18,212 nt of DNA, from positions 1 to 18,212 of the forward strand of contig JBBPSI010000372.1 in the NCBI GenBank assembly GCA_038093515.1, in the 5' to 3' direction. Positions 7,138 through 16,307 of this stretch are shown here, piece by piece. A model generated the notes under the pieces. The model worked only from the letters and a program-made list of their open reading frames with translations. It did not search any database and was not told the DNA's origin. Position numbers and translations under genes: made by a program. This DNA comes from Butyriboletus loyo (Eukaryota > Basidiomycota > Agaricomycetes > Boletales > Boletaceae). Within the stretch, counting starts at the first letter, position 1, and every line of letters starts with the position of its first letter.

Positions 7138-8870
7138 ATGTCTTCATACACCGACAAAACAACCTCTCAAACAACCTCTCTGACATACCCACTGTCAGAG
7201 AGGCTGCAGAGCCTGGTCCAATTGCAGGACCCTCTTCTGCTTGTCATGGGACCCAACCCATTCTACCTCCCTGGCTATGTAATGCTTCCACCAGCCAACC
7301 ACCTTCCTATGGGATTGTCATTGCTGCCAACCGCAGAATCAATCGCCTTCCTGAAGGTGTTATCATTATTCCCCAGCCTGATGGAACTAATGACATTGTC
7401 AGTCATCAAGCTGGAACTGGAGTTCCTGGAGTTCCTACTTAAGAAAGAGGAAGAGGTAGACACCAATGACCTCAATGAGGTAACAGAACTGAACTGGGTC
7501 TTTGATTACTCAGTTGCAGATCTCTCCAAGGAATTCACTCACTGACTTGCTTCTGAATGCTGGATTTGAACCTTGGAGGTTGGACCTCTCAAACCCATCG
7601 ACTGGATCAATGAAGACAGTGTCCATCACTGCAAAAATGTGTACAACATTCGGTCCCACTCTTTCCTTAACAAATCCCTCCATTCCATCTTTGAGAACAC
7701 AGGTTTTCCTCTCATCTCACCTTTCTACAAAACAACCCCTGATGTTCTCCTTCACAATCATAGGTTTGAAATTTTCTGTCACTTGCATTATCCCTTCCTC
7801 AGGGAAATGCAAGAATGCCTTGCCAGTTTCTATGATCAGTTGTCTCCCTTTCAAGGTCATGACAAGAACATGCTCTGGAACACACCTCTTGCAGTGCAAG
7901 ACCCAGAACTGATTAATCACTGATATTTTTCAGTTAACAATCATGGGCACATGAAAGCCTATGATTCTTCCAGGCAACCTGTGGAATTCTTCGAAGTCAA
8001 TAAAGAACATTTTGGAAACTGGGACGTACCGACATGATGGAGGTGGAATGAGATACAGGATCAAATTTGGAGAGAGAAGTTCCACCAACTCAGCCCTTTC
8101 TTCCAAAAGAATGGCCTTGAAATCAACACTTCAAATCTTTTGTTTAGGTTTGCTCACAAACTCACTGCAGAGCAGCAAGACATTGCTGATGACCTATCCC
8201 ACAATGTCTGACACTTACAATGAGATATTGGATGACTCCAGATGGATCTTGCAAACCATCAAGAAGCAGATCACAGCAATCATTGTGAATACTGGGAGAT
8301 TGGAGTTGGAGTTGAAAAATGATGAAGAAGTTAAACTCCTTCAGAACAGCAAGTTCTGGGATGACTTTCACCTCCTCATCATGAACATGGACCTAGCCAG
8401 CTTCAAGCCACATGGGACCTTATGGTCATCAGTCCTATCAGGACCACTGTACATCAGAGATGTCAGGCTAAAGCACAGTCCACTCCTTTTTAGAAATTTA
8501 CTTACCTTTCTTCACATGTATACAATTCCAGAGAATTACAAATATGTTCTCCTACCATATGGACAAGTTTCTCCTTCTCTTTACATTTCGCACTCTGATT
8601 TCAATGTAAAGTTCTTGAGTGGAAAAATCTATAATCCACACTGGTTTCCTAATCTGAATTTAAAGTGATATGTGCTGCTTCAGCACCTCTATCTGCTCTT
8701 CCTTATAGGATTCCTGAGAACATGTGATTGAAGGAAGTAATGTTCTAGATTTGGGTCATGGAGGAGAGTCTAACGACTTAGGAGAAGATTTTCAGTATGA
8801 CGAACACAGATATTTGGTGCAAGAAACACCACAACCGGGTATATCAGAACCTTCAGAACCATCTCTGTTA
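7138..8870 (+). pseudogene. decayed unknown protein gene
   Basis: Protein-like segments follow one another on the plus strand with frameshifts and stops. They are EAAEPGPIAGPSSACHG near 7210, LPEGVIIIPQPDGTNDIVSH near 7345, then VGPLKPIDWINEDSVHHCKN to PELINH (7576-7923). HMKAYDSSRQPVEFFEVNKE follows near 7950, QIWREKFHQLSPFFQKNGLE near 8065 and FAHKLTAEQQDIADDL near 8150. The longest open piece runs to 8668, and an acidic tail (ESNDLGEDFQYDEHRYLVQE) reaches 8870 at the Tc1 edge. The AGPSS motif is common in mushroom proteins. I do not recognise a family or catalytic motif. It could be host, or an unusual transposon gene; it appears non-functional. Confidence 0.45.
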
Positions 8871-8872
8871 TA

Positions 8873-9592
8873 CAGTGAGTGAAAAAACCCTTGCAATGTT
8901 TCACTATTTTGCACTAGATGCCATGTAGCACCTGATGGTGTAGGAATCCCACTTAGCATTGGTGAGGTGGGTGCTAGCACTGCCTCTTGGCTACAAATAG
9001 GTCACTGGGTCATGTGATGTGGCCATGTGGCTGTGGAGATATGTCTATTCTAAAACAGGTATACCATTGCAAGGGTTTATTCTGTTATAATCGTATCTCT
9101 TATAACCATCTTTTGCATTCGGACTTCGTCATATTTCTCTTTCAAAGGTCACGTGACTTCACGCACGTGATCGTGGGATTATACATGTGACCATAGGCTG
9201 ACTAAGCATATGATGTCATGGTCCAGACTGGCCCAGACTCTATGACGTCACGCCTCATGTATTTAATCTCCGTTTACTTCTCTTCTTGTTGATCGCCGTC
9301 GACTTCTATTTCCCATCATCGTCGACCTGTGACTCACTTCATATATACTTGTATAGTAACTAGTCTCACGCACTGCTTGGTCTGTGCGCATTCTCTTGTA
9401 ATATAAAAGGGCTCGTGGTTGCAGCTAGGATTCCCTAGCTTTAACCACTTGTCTTATTCGCTGGCAACAGTTGAGAGATTAAGGCCTGAGCTATCCTCAT
9501 TATACCTCGCCAGTTATTGTGTATAGCTGCAACAGTTGCGGAACCCCGTGTGACTTGATAACATCGTTGTCTCGTAACATATTCACTTTCAG
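8873..9592. repeat. 5' terminal module of Tc1-A with internal inverted repeat, split by solo LTR B
   Basis: The outer segment GTGAAAAAACCCTTGCAATG (8878-8897) recurs inverted at the inner side as CATTGCAAGGGTTTATTCAC, which is itself interrupted by the LTR: 9065-9082 then 9585-9586. Agreement is 19 of 20. Without the LTR and one target copy the module is about 218 bp, the same size as in element B. Confidence 0.7.
9083..9579 (+). repeat. solo LTR B, gypsy type (497 bp) with perfect 5-bp target duplication
   Basis: TGTTATAATCG...CTCGTAACA, flanked by TATTC at 9078-9082 and TATTC at 9580-9584. Promoter-like order on the plus strand is GTCACGTGAC (9148-9157), a second CACGTG (9164-9169), TGACGTCA (9243-9250), the core CTTGGTCTGTGCGCATTCTC (9376-9395) and TATAAAAG (9402). 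A small hairpin AGCTAGG/CCTAGCT (9423-9440) follows where the RNA should start. It is the inverted partner of solo LTR A, and its core matches the left-edge gypsy LTR. It inserted into the inner inverted repeat of the Tc1-A end. Confidence 0.92.
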
Positions 9593-9726
9593 CCTCAATA
9601 GTGGAATCTCAGTCAAATGAAAGGATAATTGTGTTTGTTTGGTCCTACAAACAAAGATACACATATAAACATTATGTCTGAGTTGGAAAAAGTTCACATG
9701 CTTCTTTCTTCCCAACTTCTACCACC

Positions 9727-10743
9727 ATGAGATCTATCACCTCTACCCAAACGAATACCATCTTGACCATGCTTGATTCTGGTCATTCTGCTTGCTCCAT
9801 TGCCTCCACCACTGGTCTTCATACTTCCACCATCTCTAGGCTTTGTTACAAGGAGTGTTCTACTCTGAAAAAGAACACTGGAGGTTGTCCATCCAAGCTC
9901 TCCCCTGCCAATATCTGCCATGCCATCCATCTCATCTCTACTCACAAGGCAGAAAATGCTGTCCAAGTGACCAAAGCTCTCACAAATATTATCAACCAAC
10001 CCCTCAACCCCAACACATATGCCAGCACTTGAAAAAACCTGGTATAAAGGCTGTGGTCAAGCAAAAATGACCTATCCTCTCTGCCAGGCATTTCAAGGCA
10101 AGAGTAGACTTAGCCTATGCTTACAAGGATTGGACTCTGGAAGACTGGAAGAGGGTAGTATGGTCTGATGAGACTATAATAAATCACCTAGGGTCAGATG
10201 GATGCAAATGGATGTGGAGAAAGCCAGGAGAAAGGCTCAGTGGTAGACTAGTGGAGGGGACACTTGGGTTTTGGAGGAGGTTCTGTGATGATGTGGGGCT
10301 GTACAAGTTGGTAAAAAGCTGGGTATGCCACCAAGATTGATGGTAGGATGGATGGGGACCTATATCTCTAAATTTTGAAGAACAAACTTCAAGATTCCCT
10401 TCAGTATTATGGTCTCAATCCATCTGGTACCATCTTCCAACAAGACAATGACCACAAGCATACTTGCAAGAAGGTCAAGGGATGGCTAGATGAATAGGAA
10501 TTTAGTACTATGATATGGCCAGCACAGTCTCCTGGTCTTAACCCAATAGAACATGCCTGGGGTTACCTCAAGAAAAGACTTGCAGAGTATGAATACCCCT
10601 CCAAGGGAACACTGGAGTTGTGAGAGAGAATTTAGATAAAGTGGAACAAGATACTAGTTGTAGAGTATCAGAAGTTGATTGAAAGCATATCTAGAAGGGT
10701 TCAGGCAGTGCTCAAGGCCAAGGGAGGGTATACCAAGTACTGA
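9727..10743 (+). pseudogene. Tc1-like DD34E transposase (broken)
   Basis: The N-terminal helix-turn-helix region is intact (residues about 10-45, with ACSIASTTGLHTSTISRL), then GGCPSKLSPANICHAI. A frameshift near 10030 is followed by KDWTLEDWKRVVWSDETIIN (first catalytic Asp near 10165), GSDGCKWMWRKPGERL and GGGSVMMWGC. The second Asp is in GTIFQQDNDHKHT and the Glu in WPAQSPGLNPIEHAWGYLKK, 34 residues apart with one stop between. It ends AVLKAKGGYTKY-stop (10741-10743). The catalytic triad is still readable but stops and frameshifts prevent a full protein. The enzyme would cut and paste the element at TA sites. Confidence 0.9.
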
Positions 10744-10773
10744 TATCTTTTGACTTTACAACAATTCAACTAT

Positions 10774-12574
10774 CTAGTATTTGGTATAAGTTCCCTTGGC
10801 CTTGATAACTGATTCAACTCTTCTATGCATGCTTTCTATCCATTTGTGACACTGTTCCATATAAATATTTCCCCACTCTACCACCACCCTTTTCCATAAT
10901 TGATGAACTCCTGTAGGAGCACTATTATATGCTAAGAGACATCTTTTGAGGTGATTCCAAGTGTGTTCAATGGAGTTGAGGTCTGGAGATTGTGCAGGCC
11001 AATCCAGAAGCTTGATTCCTTGCTCCTCAAACCAATTCTGGGCTCTTTTGGAGGTATGTTTGGGATCATTATTCTGCTCAAAAATAATATCATGTTGAGA
11101 AATTCCAGATTTCTCCATGTGTTATAGCAATTCTTCCTCTAGAATTTACACATACTGTTCACCATCCATCCTTCCCTCAACCTCACTTAAAGCCCCCACT
11201 CCATTAAGCTCTATACCATCAGGAAATTTACTCCAAACTTGACTGCACCTGTAACCTCTCTGGCAGTTAGGCCCTTTCTCTTCTTTTTCCACACATATAC
11301 TCCTGTTCACCTGAACCAATTCTATTTATTTTGGTCTTATCTGACCAAATAATCCTCTTCCAGTCCTTATTGATACTTGAGAGCAAAGGCAAATCATCTT
11401 TTTCTAGGGCCAATTGGAAGAAGACATTTCTTCTTCTTTATCACAGCCTTTAAATGCACCCTCCTTGAGGTCTTTTCTCACTGTATGTGAGGGGATTGGA
11501 GGTTCAATGATGGACTTGATGAAATTTGTAGCCTGGACTGCATTTTTGGCCTTGCCAGTAATGATTTGCTAGACAATAGCACATTTGTTGATAGGAGTAA
11601 GCTTAGAAGGACAGCCAGCATGTGTTATGCTGGTGTGCGAAACAACTAGCAGCGAGCGCTTGAATAGGGGCTCGAGCCTAATCGGGAAGATGCCGACTCA
11701 CATAGATGACACTATCGGGCTTCTGCAGAGCAAGTGTCAGCGAGATGTCATGTGGTGGCGACCAGATGAGATCGAGCAGGCTCTTATCGGCTCTATCAGC
11801 AGAGATGGGTATAAGCTAGATTGCTAGGCACTTGGTAGATGCATAGAATTAGCTAGGGAAGTCGTACTATGCTAAGTACACTGGTATATATACTAATAGA
11901 TATTGTGCACAGACTGAGCTGTGCGTGGCAGTGAGGGCAAGGGGTTATGAGTTGACTCAAGTCATAACGGCGAATGGAGAAGCAGCAAAGTGCCGGTAAC
12001 GAGGGAGCAAAGTGGCGACATTATCAACGAATGAGAAGAGCTGAAGGTGAAGTGACAATGTCCACAAGGTGGGGCCCACAGGGCAAAGGGGACACGAACA
12101 GCGGAGACCTTGGATATGGGTCTTGGCGTGCTAGTCAAGGACACATCGTAATCTAGTCACGTGATAAACCAAATGTCATTGGATAAAGAATAAGAGGACA
12201 CAACAGCTCAGCTGTGGGTCTGGCCCGATGGGGCAATGACATAGGGGCTATCTCAGTGTTGCAATACTGAGACTTGCGGAATGACTGGGGAAGTGGATGA
12301 CGTCCACTGGGCGACTAGGGAGTGGGTGATGGGTGGCATTAGCAGATGGTGGGGGCGGCAGGGACATGTGAGCGTGGGAAAATGAGTGGCGGGGTACGCT
12401 TAGGGGTAAAATTGTAACAGCATGAAGCTTCTCCTTGTTAGGTTGGATCTCTTGGAGTACTCTAGCCACAGTAGACTTCCCTAGGCCAGTCTGGGAGGCA
12501 ATCTTCCTAGTTGAAAGGCCAAGAGAGGAGAAAGAGATAATATTTTGTCTTAGAGAGGTGGAAATGGATTTCAT
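10774..12574 (-). pseudogene. Tc1-like DD34E transposase (interrupted, catalytic Asp changed)
   Basis: The N-terminal part (12574-12420) holds a helix-turn-helix with LSTRKIASQTGLGKSTVARV. The reading breaks at the LTR and resumes at 11617 as GCPSKLTPINKC. Taking out the LTR and one target copy leaves the frame unbroken across the joint (EKLHAGCPSKL), so the insertion hit an open gene. Further on there are stops and frameshifts. IIWSDKTKINRIGS (near 11345) keeps the first Asp but has Lys where Glu is usual. The second block reads FEQNNDPKHTS, with Asn in place of the catalytic Asp. The Glu in SPDLNSIEHTWNHLKR is kept, 34 residues on. The last 114 residues (11118-10774) are open. Confidence 0.88.
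11623..12419 (-). repeat. solo LTR C, gypsy type (797 bp) with perfect 5-bp target duplication
   Basis: TGTTATGCTGG...AAATTGTAACA on the plus strand, flanked by GCATG at 11618-11622 and GCATG at 12420-12424. It is longer than LTRs A and B, but keeps the same order of landmarks as LTR A: GTGCACAGAC (11905-11914) with GCTGTGCGTGG after it, and GTCACGTGAT (12156-12165). A TATATATA box lies at 11885-11892. It is rich in CpG, unlike the Tc1 it interrupts. It is probably a related but distinct gypsy family. The 80-residue frame 11585-11827 inside it has no family resemblance and is taken as chance. Confidence 0.9.
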
Positions 12575-12720
12575 GGTGATGGTGAGAAAATGAACATAAG
12601 AGGATGGGGTTTATATATGTTGGGTGACACTCAGTTACATAAAGGTGACATAATATGACCCTTGATGGATGTATGTAATGATATTACAGCATCTAGGGTC
12701 TAATATATGTGATCAAAACC
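12425..12720. other. Tc1-B transposase start and 5' leader
   Basis: Holds the first codons of the Tc1-B transposase (ATG at 12574-12572, minus) and about 145 bp of AT-rich leader up to the foldback module. No other gene is seen. Confidence 0.6.
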
Positions 12721-12935
12721 TAAAGTCAAACAACTGTCTGCATGACCTGTCATTTTAAAATAGTTGACATTCCATCAAACCTTATCCATATTATCTGATT
12801 CCTGGGCCAATAGAAGGCCAAGGGTGGGTGCCCTATTTCATACACCCACCACCTAGGGTTAGAATCAGGGGTTATTGCATTGAGTGATATTTAATGTAAA
12901 ACATGCAAACATGCAGATAGTTTTTTGAGCCACTG
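12721..12935. repeat. 5' terminal module of Tc1-B with internal inverted repeat
   Basis: Read inward from 12935 (minus), the outer segment TCAAAAAACTATCTGCATG reappears inverted at the inner edge, where the plus strand reads GTCAAACAACTGTCTGCATG (12725-12744). The whole 215 bp is present again, in the other orientation, at 18000-18212 with scattered differences. Confidence 0.85.
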
Positions 12936-12945
12936 TATATTGAAT

Positions 12946-15687
12946 ATGTTGTGGTTGATGTTGGACTTGATCTCTGAGCAAGGAGGGATGAGTGAGAAGT
13001 ACATATTGTTTATTTCGACAGACTCACTTGTTTCTTTCCAACAGATGCTTGCTGTGGTGGTGAGCCTCTTGGAGAAAAGGCTTGGTATGTGTTTCACGGA
13101 CGTGGAGTGGGATGCGGAATACATTCAAAAGGCGATGACAATGTTGATGAATCGGTGCATTTCAGAGAGGTTGAAAGATGAAGCTGACTTATACCTGACT
13201 GAGTGCATGCAGCGGTTGGAGGACGTGACAGTGGTGATAGAGGCAATCAACAACGAGTTGAGGGATGGGATCGATGCAACATTTGTGCAGCACATGGACA
13301 TTGGGGAGATGTGGAAGTATGTGGGGAGTTCCGCAAAGCCATGGAGGGATGGGCATGCACTGTATGTGATGGAGGTGGTGGAATTGTTCAGAAAGATCAG
13401 CGAGATGATGACAGGAGATGGCCAACTGGAAGAGTTGCCAAACTCTGCGGTGTTGAAGAGGGTGTGGATGGACTGCACCTCAAAGGCAAAGCTGGTTCTG
13501 TCAAAGAAGGCAGTGGCAGAAGAGCCACAATTCTTACCTTTCATGTTGGCATTGGTGTGGATGGCACTGTCGAGACAGTTCAATAGAGTGCCGATGGTGC
13601 TGGTGGAGGTACATTTCCTCATGTTAAAATTGAGGTGTTTATGATGCTAACCATTCTTTCAGATATCATGTTGATTCAGCCCTCTCATGTACAATCACAA
13701 GATCGTTGGTGGTATGTGGAAGATAGGATCCACAACTGCAGAGATGGTGCACACGCTGTCATGTCACCCCAACCTCCAAAAACCCTTCGTGACACTCGGT
13801 ATTTGATCGGTGAGTGTCTGTCATCATCATTTCAGATGGTTTGGGTGATAGTAGAGAACTTCACTGTGCTCTTGCACATGGAACAGGAGATGGCAGAGGT
13901 GGGAATGCCAGACCACCCCAAGTCAGCCAAAGTGGTAAAGGAGTTTATGATTCTGGAAGGAGATGGCAAGGTCATGAAACAGTGGAAGGACAGTGATGCG
14001 ACAGCAGTGGTGAGGGGGCTGATGGACATGGACAGTGAGTGTTGTCCTTGTGTTTGAAGTCTGACATTCACAAGCTCTCGCTTCTCACACAAGTATACTT
14101 CCTGCAAAAGGAACTTAACATGGAGGTCATGGTGATGGATGAGATGATCAAGGCCATGATCAAGAAGAAGATGCAGGCGAATGTTGCTCACTCTGCCCCA
14201 TCTTGGTTGGACTTGTGGCTCCACAAGCTACACATATTGAAGCAGTTGAAGGGACTTTACAGGACCTCCAGATTGCTGGATTTTCATACCATGCCGTGGA
14301 AGAGGACATGTGGATCGAGCAAATCATGCTCCAGAAAGGAAACCATTGGCGCCACCATTGCTGAATACTGCAGCATCATGCAGTATCAGGTCGCTCTCCT
14401 ACAAAAGGATAGATCTGCCTCTGGATTGATACAGTTGGTTCTAAAGTCTGTCATCTCATTCACCATCAAGGATGACAAAGGAAGGCCTGCTCTGCCTGGT
14501 GACAGAGATCCCACTTCGAGAAAGCTACTGTGGCTGGACAAAATCAAATTCAACACTGTCTTCTCCAGTGCTCTCATGTTCAACATCATTGAGGAGAATT
14601 TGAGCATGATCAGGGCTCTTTCACACAAGCATGACAAAGATGCTATCAACAAAGTGGTCACTGCCCTCAAATCATGTCCTGCCAGTTGGAGAGTCAAAGG
14701 AATGTACAGATCTAACAACACGACCTCCTCAGACCACAGTGATGACAATGACAACAACAACAACAGCAAGATACTCTCTGGTGTCATCCCCAAAATCTCA
14801 CAGGCAATTTCCGCAATCGCCAAGGTTGGTCTTATGAACATATCTTGTTCCTTTGGATGCTCTGATCTCTGTATTCACAGATGTATGTACACAACGCATT
14901 CAAACGTCATGAGAAGGACATCGACCCAGACACCGATGTCAGCAAGGACAGGATGAAGCTGGAGGACGTCCTCAACATTGAATTCCTCCACGACAGCAAG
15001 AGTGAAGATGTCGTGATGCAGGATGCTGATGCACAATCAGAAGGACCGACTCCAGCCCAAGCTCCTTGCCCTCCCCCTGCTGTCCAGAAGACCAAGTTTG
15101 CCCATCTATTCTCTGCCTCTCAAATGGTGGTGATACTCGCAAGTCTCAAACAGACAGTTAAGACTTCCGCCCATGCCTCCTCTTCCAACCTAGCTGCTGT
15201 CCTGCCAATCCTAACTGAAGATATCCCCTCCCCTCCACATGCTTCAGCAATGCAGTCCACAATCGAAGACATCAAGATTGAGGACACCCTTCCATTGAGT
15301 GCCATCACCAATGTCTTCTCATTGCAGTGGGATATGAGAGACGTCTTGATAGAAGAACTAACCCAGCCAGTGGATGAAGAAATGCAGGATCAAGGTTTGT
15401 CTTCACCCACTATTTTGCCACATTTCAGCACAACATCGCATTGTGGTACATTCTTGGTCCATCTCTGTACCTCCACATCCATTTATGCCACATCTCAACA
15501 TATCGTTGCATTGCAGTACATTCTTTGTCTATATGTACCCCTCTCCCCATTTTTGTTTTGCTGCATCTAGACATCACATTGTGTTGCAGTAAATCATGCA
15601 TATCTGTACCTCTCCTTCTCCTCCTCTTCTATTTCATTTTCAGAGACTAACCCCAGTTTCCTTTTTAAAAACAGCCTTCGGAAATGA
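12946..15687 (+). CDS. gene A: unrecognised spliced gene, probably damaged
   Basis: A long helical, Met/Glu-rich frame runs from the Tc1 edge (in-frame ATGs 12946, 12958, 12988, 13045) to about 13609, including LGMCFTDVEWDAEYIQKAM and MWKYVGSSAKPWRDGHALYV. The part 13610-13834 is unclear: a GT...AG pair (13610-13661) breaks the frame, so a frameshift or wrong junction is likely. From 13836 the gene reads well: exon to 14034, intron 14035-14093, exon to 14824, intron 14825-14880, exon to 15394, intron 15395-15643, each joint in phase. Next comes ETNPSFLFKNSLRK and a TGA at 15685-15687. Acidic, Asp/Asn- and Ala/Pro-rich parts lie near 14730-14770 and 15030-15090. No domain, signal peptide or membrane segment is recognised. 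The 5' part may be cut off by Tc1-B. Confidence 0.5.
15419..15630. repeat. degenerate tandem repeat, three units of about 70 bp, within an intron
   Basis: Units start near 15419, 15485 and 15560. Each has the order GC(C/T)(A/G)CAT...CA...TTGCA or TTGTGG, GTACATTC or a variant, then TGTACC and a pyrimidine-rich end. Several lines of the repeat contain GT and CAG, so it may have grown by duplicating intron sequence. It lengthens intron 15395-15643 to 249 bp against the usual 53-75 bp here. Confidence 0.6.
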
Positions 15688-16307
15688 TGTTTCTGTCGAC
15701 AGTGAGTTTTGCTTTTCTTTTCTTTCATTTGACTTGACTTGTCACCCTCTTCTTGACAAGAAATTACCAAGAACTTTGGTAATCTTCATGCTCACGAACT
15801 TCCTGTGAAGCGTGTCATGCATCATCGTATGTTTCCTATATCTCATTTTTATCCACATCTGGCTCTCACCCTCACTCACTCTCTGTTAGAGAAATCTCAT
15901 GCTCCCACTCCTCCCACTCCTCCCCCTCACAATCCTATCCCCCAGCCTGACCATCCCATCACCTGCTCGAAGGGTAAGGCCAGGGCTATTGATCTGCCTC
16001 ATTTGAATATTGCGAGCAACAAGCGTGACTCTGCTCAGTCCGTTAACATAGACCATGTCTCTCATAAGTTGTTCATGTCCTTCTCTTTTTCAAAGTTCAT
16101 CTTTTCCTAGCCCAATGCAAATGCGATGCTAAGCATCAATGGGTCCAATCAGGATCCAATAAATATTTTCCAGTTCTTGCTCCTGCCGCTGCCTCTTCTT
16201 CCTCTCGCTGCCCCACAGTACACATTGTCAACAACCCTTCCATGGACAATTCTGCATCCAAGGTAGATGACATGAATATTGCCATGTTGGCCTTCAGTCA
16301 GCTGTGA
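15644..16307 (+). pseudogene. downstream exons of gene A or a second damaged gene
   Basis: After a T/A homopolymer (about 15662-15671) a new frame reads TAFGNDVSVD. It splices in phase over intron 15702-15760 to give KITKNFGNLHAHELPVKRV, then over intron 15827-15889 into a Pro-rich exon with ITCSKGKARAIDLPHLNIAS up to about 16067. A later segment (16112-16307) reads KCDAKHQWVQSGSNKYFPVL and PTVHIVNNPSMDNSASK, ending at TGA 16305-16307, but I could not join it in phase. The simplest explanation is that these are gene A exons beyond a one-base indel in the homopolymer that now creates the TGA at 15685. GKARAID-like strings are common in Agaricomycete proteins; function unknown. Confidence 0.45.

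Larger units (their letters stand above)
8873..10773 (+). mobile_element. Tc1-like element A (3' end missing)
   Basis: The left end is CAGTGAGTGAAAAAACCC at 8873, preceded by TA at 8871-8872, as expected for Tc1/mariner. Without the 502 bp added by solo LTR B, the distance from this end to the transposase ATG (9727) is about 352 bp, close to the 361 bp in element B. Only about 30 bp separate its transposase stop from the stop of element B in opposite orientation, and no right-hand terminal repeat is present. Confidence 0.75.
10774..12935 (-). mobile_element. Tc1-like element B (3' end missing), split by solo LTR C
   Basis: The 5' end on the minus strand is CAGTGGCTCAAAAAAC at 12935, followed on the plus strand by TA (12936-12937). 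The transposase runs from 12574 down to a TAG at 10776-10774. Solo LTR C occupies 11623-12419. No 3' terminal repeat is found before element A begins, so the two are joined tail to tail with both 3' ends lost. Confidence 0.8.

Noticed and set aside
11585..11827. 80-residue frame starting at 11585
   Set aside because: It crosses from Tc1 into solo LTR C, so it is a chance fusion of unrelated sequence.
12840..12870. CCTAGGGTTA-like and AACCCTAA-like strings (also near 4015 and 18075) as telomeric repeats
   Set aside because: Single occurrences within Tc1 ends or LINE sequence, not tandem arrays.
13125..13622. 165-residue minus-strand frame (and 13189-13425, 14386-14841)
   Set aside because: Antisense to gene A exons that have in-phase introns downstream; composition mirrors the sense helical protein.
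13809..13834. 26-bp GT...AG segment as a micro-intron
   Set aside because: Shorter than any known fungal spliceosomal intron here (53-75 bp), and removal leads to a reading that soon stops.
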